A stretch of 5,449 nt of DNA. Source: Symbiobacteriaceae bacterium. GTDB taxonomy: Bacteria; Bacillota; JAAYKD01; WRDA01. A program made the position numbers and the translations under genes. The notes beneath the pieces are model-generated. The model searched no databases, had not been told where the DNA came from, and saw nothing but the letters and a program-made list of their open reading frames with translations. The number at the start of each line of letters is the position of its first letter. Within the stretch, counting starts at the first letter, position 1. Shown piece after piece: positions 1-4,648 of the stretch. The stretch is from the NCBI GenBank assembly GCA_009783675.1, contig WRDA01000110.1:1-5449 (forward strand), in the 5' to 3' direction.

Positions 1-837
1 CGCCATTTCATCGAATCCCTCCACCTGGCAGGATGCCGTTACCCTGCGCCGTTCGCCGGCATCCGCATTTTGCGTGTAGGCAATATCCCTGGTAGAGAAA
101 CAGGTACAGGTACTGCAGGCGACGGTACAGCTCCCACAAGAAATGCAGCGACTGTCATATTCATCCCACATGGGATGCTTCTTCAAAGCCAGAAGTGCTT
201 CCTGGTTGGGAATCTGTGGCAGAACAACCTTAGTTGGATTACTTTCTACGAATCTGGGTGTGAAGTAATACTCCGATTCACCATCAAAGTAAGGCAATAG
301 TGCAGGGTCTTTAACCAGAATGCTCAGGCCATCCTGCTCCTGACGAACTGCCATGGCAAAGTTATCGCTACGATTACTGCCCATGGATACACAGAAGCAG
401 GTGTCAAAGCCTTCAGCACACTCAATCAGGACAAAGCGAAGCTTTGCTCTGATTCGTCCGTAAAAACTGTCCTCCGAAGCGCCATTCTCCAGATATATCT
501 TGTCCTGGTGTTCGAAAGCATGAATATCACATGGACGTAGAAAAACCAGAATAGGACGATCGTTAGTAATCCTACTCTCACGGTATTCTTCGGGAGTGAA
601 GTGGAAGATCGTCTGGTTGATAGGGGTAACGACTTCCTTTGCCGAGTAGGTCGAGCGAGCGCTCAACTCAAAATCGGCGTAACCTGTGAGTTCTCTGCCA
701 AGTTCAGCATAGCGAATAACGTCAGTGTCTGAAAAACGCCCCTGTTTAGGGAAGCGTTTTGGTGCGAAGATACGGTATTCGCGCTGCAGCCGCAGCAGCA
801 GTTCCTCAACCGCATCCTTATCCAGATGATAAGCCAA
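1..837 (-). CDS. asrA: Anaerobic sulfite reductase subunit A (4Fe-4S protein), 3' end cut by window edge
   Basis: Iron-sulfur electron-transfer subunit of the cytoplasmic AsrABC complex, which reduces sulfite to sulfide with NADH-derived electrons; AsrA passes electrons towards the siroheme subunit AsrC. The 279 visible codons are open to the left edge; the family is about 340 residues, so a C-terminal part with a second cluster motif should lie outside. Visible: RPCD at residues 101-104; a Cys-rich segment ECAEGFDTCFCVSMG at 139-153; a cluster motif with C231, C234, C237 and C241, followed by C244 and C246; then GERRR at 261-265 and C270. This order is typical of AsrA and the related sulfhydrogenase HydB/ShyB subunits. 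The residue after C241 is Ser where ferredoxin motifs usually have Pro. The start is TTG at 837, because GGAGGG lies 4 bases upstream and the nearby ATG (856) is out of frame and soon stops. asrB and asrC would be expected to the left. A HydB-like paralogue is the main alternative. Confidence 0.82.
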   Translation of the reverse strand, partial: MAYHLDKDAVEELLLRLQREYRIFAPKRFPKQGRFSDTDVIRYAELGRELTGYADFELSARSTYSAKEVVTPINQTIFHFTPEEYRESRITNDRPILVFLRPCDIHAFEHQDKIYLENGASEDSFYGRIRAKLRFVLIECAEGFDTCFCVSMGSNRSDNFAMAVRQEQDGLSILVKDPALLPYFDGESEYYFTPRFVESNPTKVVLPQIPNQEALLALKKHPMWDEYDSRCISCGSCTVACSTCTCFSTRDIAYTQNADAGERRRVTASCQVEGFDEMA

Positions 838-841
838 TATA

Positions 842-847
842 CCCTCC
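842..847 (-). promoter_or_regulatory. Ribosome binding site of asrA (supports a TTG start)
   Basis: GGAGGG reads on the minus strand 4 bases (TATA) before the TTG at 837-835. It is the only strong SD here and has no in-frame ATG or GTG partner, so it decides the TTG start. The ATG at 856-854 lies upstream of the SD in another frame and meets a stop within about 13 codons. Confidence 0.6.
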
Positions 848-872
848 GCCTTCCATTATCAAACTCAGGTTA

Positions 873-901
873 AGTTTAGCATAAAATGAGCCCCTGCACA
901 A
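873..901 (-). promoter_or_regulatory. Predicted sigma-A-type extended -10 promoter for asrA
   Basis: On the minus strand, TTGTGC (901-896) is followed after exactly 17 bases by TAAACT (878-873), with TGC directly before the -10 box (881-879), which is the extended -10 signature. Each hexamer is only a partial match to consensus (3/6 and 4/6). The -10 box sits 35 bases before the asrA start codon, leaving room for a short leader with the SD. A second -10-like sequence, GATAAT (860-855), lies so close to the SD that it is less likely. Confidence 0.4.
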
Positions 902-931
902 TCTGTCCAACGGATTTTGCCTCCTGACCAA

Positions 932-939
932 TTTTTATT
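932..939 (+). repeat. Left copy of 8-bp target site duplication
   Basis: TTTTTATT directly abuts the left end of the element (GTTACT at 940) and is repeated exactly at 1102-1109, directly abutting its right end (AGTAAC at 1096-1101). The match does not extend further on either side (A931 versus C1101, G940 versus T1110), so the element boundaries are sharp. An 8-bp duplication is what staggered cutting by several DDE transposases leaves. Confidence 0.75.
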
Positions 940-1101
940 GTTACTTTCACACCTCTGCTTAGTATCTTAGATGGGGGTTCCAAACCCCCATTCCCCGGTC
1001 GTTACGGCAGGCAAAGCCTGCCTGCACTCACTGGAACTTCGTTCCAGCAACCCGCTTTCGCGTGTTGGTTACTGTTCACAGGTGAACCTGTGAACAGTAA
1101 C
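940..1101 (+). mobile_element. 162-bp non-autonomous insertion (MITE-like) with terminal inverted repeats and five stem-loops
   Basis: The left end GTTACTTTCACA (940-951) is the inverted complement of the right end (1089-1101) apart from one extra base, C1095. The element is flanked by an exact 8-bp direct repeat. It holds no plausible coding frame. Inside are five stem-loops. A is 971-991 (9 bp, loop CCA). B is 1006-1022 (7 bp, loop AAA). C is 1031-1047 (7 bp, loop TTC). D is 1048-1067 (8 bp with one mismatch, 1052/1063, loop TTTC). E is 1068-1101 (16 bp, loop GA). C, D and E are contiguous. The first half of E (1068-1080) is another copy of the terminal repeat, so the right end is a palindrome. 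It fits a MITE mobilised in trans by an insertion sequence elsewhere in the genome. Families with 8-bp duplications include IS66, ISL3 and IS1595, but I cannot assign a parent. Insertion spared the importer promoter, whose -35 box begins with the last base of the right duplication. Confidence 0.72.
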
Positions 1102-1106
1102 TTTTT
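1068..1106 (+). terminator. Intrinsic terminator-like hairpin at the right end of the element
   Basis: A 16-bp perfect stem (GTTACTGTTCACAGGT at 1068-1083, complement at 1086-1101) with a GA centre is followed at once by TTTTT (1102-1106) and then ATTT. This is the shape of a Rho-independent terminator for plus-strand transcription. No plus-strand gene precedes it in the window, so it would stop only transcripts starting inside or left of the element, shielding the importer promoter just downstream. The T-tract belongs to the target duplication, not the element. Reading leftwards there is no T-tract, so it should not terminate the other way. The stem's GC content is modest (7 of 16 pairs). 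Confidence 0.5.
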
Positions 1107-1109
1107 ATT
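1102..1109 (+). repeat. Right copy of 8-bp target site duplication
   Basis: TTTTTATT is identical to 932-939 and directly follows the terminal AGTAAC of the element. It supplies the T-tract of the terminator-like hairpin, and its last base is the first base of the importer's -35 hexamer. Confidence 0.75.
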
Positions 1110-1137
1110 TGCGCAACCATGAGGCTTCTGCTAGAAT
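1109..1137 (+). promoter_or_regulatory. Predicted sigma-A-type extended -10 promoter for the ABC importer operon
   Basis: TTGCGC (1109-1114), a spacer of exactly 17 bases, then TAGAAT (1132-1137; 5/6 match to TATAAT), with TGC (1129-1131) directly before it, giving an extended -10 box. Transcription would start near 1144. The architecture matches the divergent asrA promoter (TTGTGC, 17 bases, TGC, TAAACT). This placement excludes a translation start at the TTG of 1109 for any transcript made from this promoter. Confidence 0.55.
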
Positions 1138-1156
1138 AAGTAGAATTTTACGAAGT

Positions 1157-1163
1157 GGAGGTG
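1157..1163 (+). promoter_or_regulatory. Strong Shine-Dalgarno sequence without a canonical start codon after it
   Basis: GGAGGTG lies about 13 bases after the predicted transcription start. In the frame of the binding protein the next codons are GTC, ATA (1166) and, two further, ATC (1172). In the other frames no ATG follows, and the GTG inside the SD runs into a stop after one further codon. Either the gene starts at a non-standard codon (ATA 1166 or ATC 1172), or this SD is non-functional and translation starts at TTG 1220. Confidence 0.4.
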
Positions 1164-1219
1164 TCATAAGCATCACACTTACTCCAGGAAAAGGTTATAC
1201 TAGTCGCAGCACTGACTTT

Positions 1220-2218
1220 TTGCCACGGTTAGTCCTGGCTTTCCTCATCTTCCTTCTCTGCAGCGCTTGTGGGGACATGCCACAGCCCTTAGCTTCATCT
1301 TCTGTTGAAGTGGAGAGAGAAAAAACTGCTTCTTTGGTGCATCACGACGCTCTGGGGCGGGAAGTCGTCCTATCCCTGCACCCTGAGAGAGTGGTGGCTC
1401 TGTTCGGATCATTTGCTGAAATCTGGGAATTAGCCGGAGGCACTCTCGCTGGCATCACCAGAGATGCTCTGGAGGAGGACCGCGTCCCCAACTCCAGCGA
1501 TGCTCTCCTCCTTGGCACTAATAAAGAACCGAATCTTGAACTACTCCTGATGCTCGAACCGGACCTGGTCATTTGCTCTGCTGACATAGCTGAGCAAAGA
1601 GATCTTGGCGAGCATTTGGAAAGCGCCGCCATCACCCATGTCTACTTCCATGTCGAAGAGTTTGAGGACTATCTTGCGGCTTTGCAGCTTTGTACACAAC
1701 TGACCGAACGCGATGATCTCTACCGTATCCATGGTTTGGCAATTCAAGATGAAGTTACACTATTGCGTAGCAAAGTCAGTGCTCAGTCGCAAACTCCCCC
1801 CCTGGTCCTCCTGATCAGAGCGATGAGTACCGGCGCCCGAGGTCGGGCCGATGAGCTGATGGCCGGCCTCATGCTCAGCGAGTTGGGAGCGGAACATCTG
1901 ACCGACCGCTATCCTTCACTGCTCAGTGAACTCTCAATGGAAGTCATCTTAAGCGACGATCCCCTCTTCATCTTCGTTATCACCATGGGAGACAGTGAGA
2001 AAGCCTTACAGACGATCCATCAGCAAATGCAGAGTAATCCGGCCTGGCATACCCTCAAGGCCGTTCGCGAGGAGAATTGCTATGTCTTGCCTAAAGAACT
2101 CTTTCACTTTAAGCCAAACCATCGTTGGGGCGAAGCCTATTGCTGGCTGGCGGAGGCTCTTTATCCCGGGTTATTCCCTCAGCTCAGAGATGCTGTCGAA
2201 ATCAGCCGCCTGCGCTAG
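1220..2218 (+). CDS. ABC transporter substrate-binding lipoprotein, iron-complex/cobalamin (FecB/BtuF) class
   Basis: Extracytoplasmic binding protein that captures the ligand and delivers it to the permease encoded next. It is a class III periplasmic-binding-protein fold (COG0614 type). From TTG 1220 it has 332 residues: MPR, a hydrophobic stretch of about 13, then LLCSAC, an imperfect lipobox with Cys at residue 17 followed by GD, so membrane anchoring is likely. The mature part has the family layout: HDALGREVVL and PERVVALFGSFAEIWELAGG (residues about 41-74), ELLLMLEPDLVI (107-118), a connecting helix region, and a C-terminal lobe with NPAWHTLKAVREENCYVLP (273-291) and HFKPNHRWGEAYCWLAEALYP (296-316). 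The stop lies 15 bases before the permease. The start is uncertain: the longest frame begins at TTG 1109, but that codon lies inside the predicted -35 box and has no SD. TTG 1220 gives a normal signal peptide but also lacks an SD; ATA 1166 has one. Ligand unknown: ferric siderophore, heme and cobamide all fit. No cobalamin riboswitch was seen upstream. Confidence 0.85.
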   Translation: MPRLVLAFLIFLLCSACGDMPQPLASSSVEVEREKTASLVHHDALGREVVLSLHPERVVALFGSFAEIWELAGGTLAGITRDALEEDRVPNSSDALLLGTNKEPNLELLLMLEPDLVICSADIAEQRDLGEHLESAAITHVYFHVEEFEDYLAALQLCTQLTERDDLYRIHGLAIQDEVTLLRSKVSAQSQTPPLVLLIRAMSTGARGRADELMAGLMLSELGAEHLTDRYPSLLSELSMEVILSDDPLFIFVITMGDSEKALQTIHQQMQSNPAWHTLKAVREENCYVLPKELFHFKPNHRWGEAYCWLAEALYPGLFPQLRDAVEISRLR

Positions 2219-2233
2219 CGAGGACTCCTGTCT

Positions 2234-3247
2234 ATGAAGATGCAACGCGAAATCCTGTTTATCTGCGGTTTTAGCACTCTGATGGTTCTCCTTTTTATCC
2301 TCAGCATCTCCTTCGGTCCTGTGGATATTCCTCTGAGCAGAATCTGGATGATTCTCACTGCTCAGGAGCGTAGCGGCGCTCTGGTTCAGATCCTGAACCA
2401 GGTACGCCTCCCGCGTTCTCTGGCCGCCATGGGAGTCGGAATGGCCCTGGCTGCATCCGGAACCGTCCTCCAGGCAGTGATGCAAAACCCCCTGGCTGCG
2501 CCAAGTTTGATTGGTGTTAACTCCGGAGCAGCTCTGACGGCGATGCTCCTCCTGGCTTACTTCCCCGGACGTCCGGATCTACTCACTCCTGCCACTTTCC
2601 TGGGAGCCCTCTTTGCTCTCGGCTTAATCATCCTCATCACCCGATACGCTCCAGGAGGACGTTCAACTCTCATCCTGGCAGGCATAGCTGTCTCTGCCCT
2701 TCTGGGAGCTGGAATCGATACCCTAAGATTGTTGCATCCCGAAGCCATGCTGGGTGCAACCGGATTCATGATCGGTGGCATAGCCGGTGTGACCTGGAGC
2801 ACCCTGCGGTTTGCTCTGCCCTGGATTTTAGGCGGTCTCCTGGCAGCACTGCTGGTAGGCCCTTTGCTTAATGTTATATCTCTTGGGGACGAAGTTGCTT
2901 TGTCCCTGGGTGTGCCAGTAACCCCGGTGCGTACCCTGCTCCTGGCTCTGGCTGCCATCCTGGCCGGCAGTAGTGTCGCCATCGCCGGCTTATTGGGGTT
3001 CGTAGGTTTGATCGTACCACATGGAGCCCGTCTACTCCTGGGTAGCGATCATCGCTGGCTGATTCCCGGCGCGATGCTCCTGGGAGGTAGCTTTGTCCTT
3101 GGTTGCGACCTGGTTGCCCGTCTTATTTTTGCTCCCTATGAGTTGCCGGTAGGCATACTGCTTTCTTTCATAGGAGGACCATTCTTCATCTACCTCCTAA
3201 TACATCAGGCTAGCGGAAAAGCTGACGCACAGGGAGATGAATCGTGA
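2234..3247 (+). CDS. ABC transporter permease, FecCD/BtuC family
   Basis: Integral membrane channel subunit of the importer; it should dimerise and pair with the ATPase encoded next. At 337 residues it matches the usual 320-350 for the family and is hydrophobic almost throughout, consistent with the roughly ten membrane helices of BtuC. Hallmarks: RLPRSLAA (58-65) and MQNPLAAPSLIGVNSGA (83-99), the typical N-terminal family signature; LGDEVALSLGVPV (217-229); LGFVGLIVPHGARLLLG (254-270), followed by DHRWLIPG (272-279), the region that contacts the ATPase in BtuC structures; and ELPVGILLSFIGGPFFIYLL (303-322) in the last helix. The ATG at 2234 follows GAGGA by 9 bases. Its TGA overlaps the GTG of the ATPase gene by 4 bases, implying translational coupling. 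Family assignment is firm; substrate cannot be told from the permease. Confidence 0.93.
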   Translation: MKMQREILFICGFSTLMVLLFILSISFGPVDIPLSRIWMILTAQERSGALVQILNQVRLPRSLAAMGVGMALAASGTVLQAVMQNPLAAPSLIGVNSGAALTAMLLLAYFPGRPDLLTPATFLGALFALGLIILITRYAPGGRSTLILAGIAVSALLGAGIDTLRLLHPEAMLGATGFMIGGIAGVTWSTLRFALPWILGGLLAALLVGPLLNVISLGDEVALSLGVPVTPVRTLLLALAAILAGSSVAIAGLLGFVGLIVPHGARLLLGSDHRWLIPGAMLLGGSFVLGCDLVARLIFAPYELPVGILLSFIGGPFFIYLLIHQASGKADAQGDES

Positions 3248-4044
3248 TTGGAGTTACCGCAGGTTTCCTGCTACAGGCCATAAACCTTACAGTTGGTTAT
3301 GGATCTCGTGAAATTATCAGGGATGTATCCTTAGATCTAAAACCTGGGCAGTTTACAGTGCTAATTGGGCCTAATGGATCGGGTAAAACCACCTTGCTTA
3401 AGGCTTTGGCTCGCCTCCTGCCTCTCAGAGACGGAGTGGTAACTCTCGCAGGGCGTACCCTCGGCTCCTATTCACAGCGGGAGTTGGCACGAAGCCTGGC
3501 AGTCCTGCCTCAGATCAGACAGACCCCGGCTTTGAAGGTCTCTACTCTGATCTCTCAGGGTCGATATCCACATCACAGATATTTTTCATCTTTTACCGCA
3601 GATGACCAGAAAGCCATCGCCGAAGCGATGGCTACATGTAAAGTATGCAGATTTGCCAACCGTGAAATGAATACATTATCTGGCGGAGAAAGGCAACGCG
3701 TCTTCCTGGCTATGCTCCTGGCTCAGGACGCTGAGTTGATGATCCTCGATGAGCCAACTACCTTTTTAGACATTGCCCAGCAACTGGAAGTCCTTGATCT
3801 GCTACGTAGCTTATCTCTTCAGGGTAAGACAATCCTGGCGGTTATACACGATGTTTCCCTGGCGCTGCGTTATGCTGATAGGATTCTGTTGCTGGACGGT
3901 GGTTGTCTGGTTGATAACCTCCCGCCAGATGAACTTATAACCTCCGGTTTACTGGAAAAGGTGTATGGTGTGAATCTGCATCGCCACGCTGCTGATGGGA
4001 TGGTCTTTACCAATTTTTCTGTGCGTAAAGATACAGATGCATAG
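3244..4044 (+). CDS. ABC transporter ATP-binding protein, FecE/BtuD family
   Basis: Cytoplasmic ATPase that drives import through the FecCD-type permease. Its 266 residues match the family. All nucleotide-binding motifs are intact: Walker A GPNGSGKTT (42-50, K48), Q-loop glutamine Q90 in VLPQ, signature LSGGERQRV (145-153), Walker B LMILDEPT (165-172, catalytic E170), D-loop FLD (174-176) and switch histidine H202 in VIHD. GRYPH (106-110) after the Q-loop is characteristic of the iron-complex/cobalamin subgroup. The start is GTG at 3244, with GGGAG seven bases upstream inside the permease gene and a 4-base overlap with the permease stop, so the two subunits are probably made in step. It is the last gene of the operon: the next gene is convergent, and no clear terminator hairpin lies in the 24 bases between them. 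Confidence 0.94.
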   Translation: MIGVTAGFLLQAINLTVGYGSREIIRDVSLDLKPGQFTVLIGPNGSGKTTLLKALARLLPLRDGVVTLAGRTLGSYSQRELARSLAVLPQIRQTPALKVSTLISQGRYPHHRYFSSFTADDQKAIAEAMATCKVCRFANREMNTLSGGERQRVFLAMLLAQDAELMILDEPTTFLDIAQQLEVLDLLRSLSLQGKTILAVIHDVSLALRYADRILLLDGGCLVDNLPPDELITSGLLEKVYGVNLHRHAADGMVFTNFSVRKDTDA

Positions 4045-4068
4045 CACCAACTCAATACTGAAAGCTCA

Positions 4069-4455
4069 CTATGGAGCCATTCCGGCTTCGGCGAAAGCAG
4101 CAAGAAAAGAAAGCACAGTAAATGCGCACATCAGAAGACCCATGTTTCGAGCCAGGCTCCGCTTACTACCCTTCTCAATTGCCCAGAACCTTAGGAAGAG
4201 CAAGGATGTGCATAGCAGATTAAAAGAGTCGATCAGCTGCACCCACATAATCATCTGAGCCAGATTGATGACTCCGACGACGAAACCGTAGACCAAAACA
4301 GCGATGCGACGTTGTGTGAAGACTTCTGGCTCCCTCTGCCTCAGCATATCGCCCTTCCACTCCATAAGGAAAGTGATCAGGGTCACTCCTATGAACCATA
4401 CCAGAGCCGTCCAGGGAAAGGTAGCCCAATCTTTAGCCATAATGCTCTCCGTCAT
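4069..4455 (-). CDS. Hypothetical small integral membrane protein (about four helices)
   Basis: I do not recognise this protein. From ATG 4455 it has 128 residues with four hydrophobic stretches at about 14-31, 51-70, 72-92 and 104-122. The loops are short and charged (MEWKGDMLRQREPEVFTQRR at 31-50, EKGSKRSLARN at 94-104). By the positive-inside rule these two basic loops would face the cytoplasm, putting both ends outside. No catalytic motif or conserved cysteine pair is visible. The ATG is preferred because GAGGTG (4469-4464) lies 8 bases upstream; an in-frame GTG at 4464 would add three residues but overlaps that SD. It is convergent with the importer and divergent from ackA. Helical amphiphilic layout, a good SD and a TATAAT box upstream support a real gene despite the lack of a named family. 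Confidence 0.7.
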   Translation of the reverse strand: MTESIMAKDWATFPWTALVWFIGVTLITFLMEWKGDMLRQREPEVFTQRRIAVLVYGFVVGVINLAQMIMWVQLIDSFNLLCTSLLFLRFWAIEKGSKRSLARNMGLLMCAFTVLSFLAAFAEAGMAP

Positions 4456-4463
4456 ACTCTTCA

Positions 4464-4469
4464 CACCTC
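4464..4469 (-). promoter_or_regulatory. Ribosome binding site of the small membrane protein gene
   Basis: GAGGTG on the minus strand is followed after 8 bases by ATG (4455-4453). It includes the last base of the alternative GTG start at 4464, which is therefore less likely to be used. Confidence 0.5.
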
Positions 4470-4487
4470 GCTTGGCATATTCGCAAA

Positions 4488-4499
4488 CCGGGTTCCCGG
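4488..4499. repeat. Short GC-rich inverted repeat between the membrane protein gene and ackA
   Basis: CCGGG-TT-CCCGG, a 5-bp perfect stem with a 2-base centre, lies in the predicted leader of the minus-strand gene. No T-tract follows on either strand, so it does not look like a terminator. It could be a small leader hairpin or chance. Confidence 0.3.
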
Positions 4500-4517
4500 A
4501 TTAATCCTTTGCGCATC

Positions 4518-4523
4518 ATTATA
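4518..4523 (-). promoter_or_regulatory. Possible -10 box for the small membrane protein gene
   Basis: A perfect TATAAT reads on the minus strand 62 bases before the ATG at 4455. At a 16-18 base spacing upstream there is only A-rich sequence (GAAAAA at 4546-4541) rather than a good -35 hexamer, and there is no TGn extension. This is therefore a tentative call. Confidence 0.3.
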
Positions 4524-4648
4524 TTTGCTGCAGTGCTGTGTTTTTCCTTCATTTGTGCCGATTTGCGAAAGGAGGAATACCCTTCAGCAGAGAATCAAAT
4601 CTCATATTACTTCGTCAAAACTTCAATGATGCGAAAGGGGTACAATCT

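Noticed and set aside
70..300. Plus-strand 76-codon reading frame
   Set aside because: It lies wholly inside asrA on the opposite strand, has no SD, and its translation has no domain-like character.
995..1067. Integron attC site or retron-type RNA
   Set aside because: A GTTACGG word is present, but there is no matching core-site pair in the right arrangement, and no integrase or reverse transcriptase gene is in the window.
971..1101. CRISPR array
   Set aside because: The stem-loops differ in sequence from one another and there is no regular repeat-spacer periodicity.
1102..1219. Cobalamin riboswitch controlling the importer
   Set aside because: No B12-box-like conserved core is visible in the short leader, and the space between the promoter and the gene is too small for this riboswitch class.
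1342..1635. Minus-strand frames inside the binding-protein gene, and similar ones at 1541-1747, 2171-2485 and 2557-2982
   Set aside because: They are antisense to well-supported ABC transporter genes, and the translations are low-complexity and rich in Arg, Ser and Pro, as expected of shadow frames.
4064..4078. Terminator between the convergent importer and membrane protein genes
   Set aside because: Only a 4-bp inverted repeat (GCTC and GAGC) is present, with no T-tract on either strand.
4520..4525. TATATT as the ackA -10 box
   Set aside because: No acceptable -35 hexamer lies 16-18 bases upstream, and the same bases read better as TATAAT on the opposite strand.
4304..4629. Plus-strand frames of 66 and 105 codons before ackA
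   Set aside because: They run antisense through the small membrane protein and into non-coding DNA, lack a good SD, and look nothing like known proteins. The minus-strand frame has the membrane-protein pattern and an SD.
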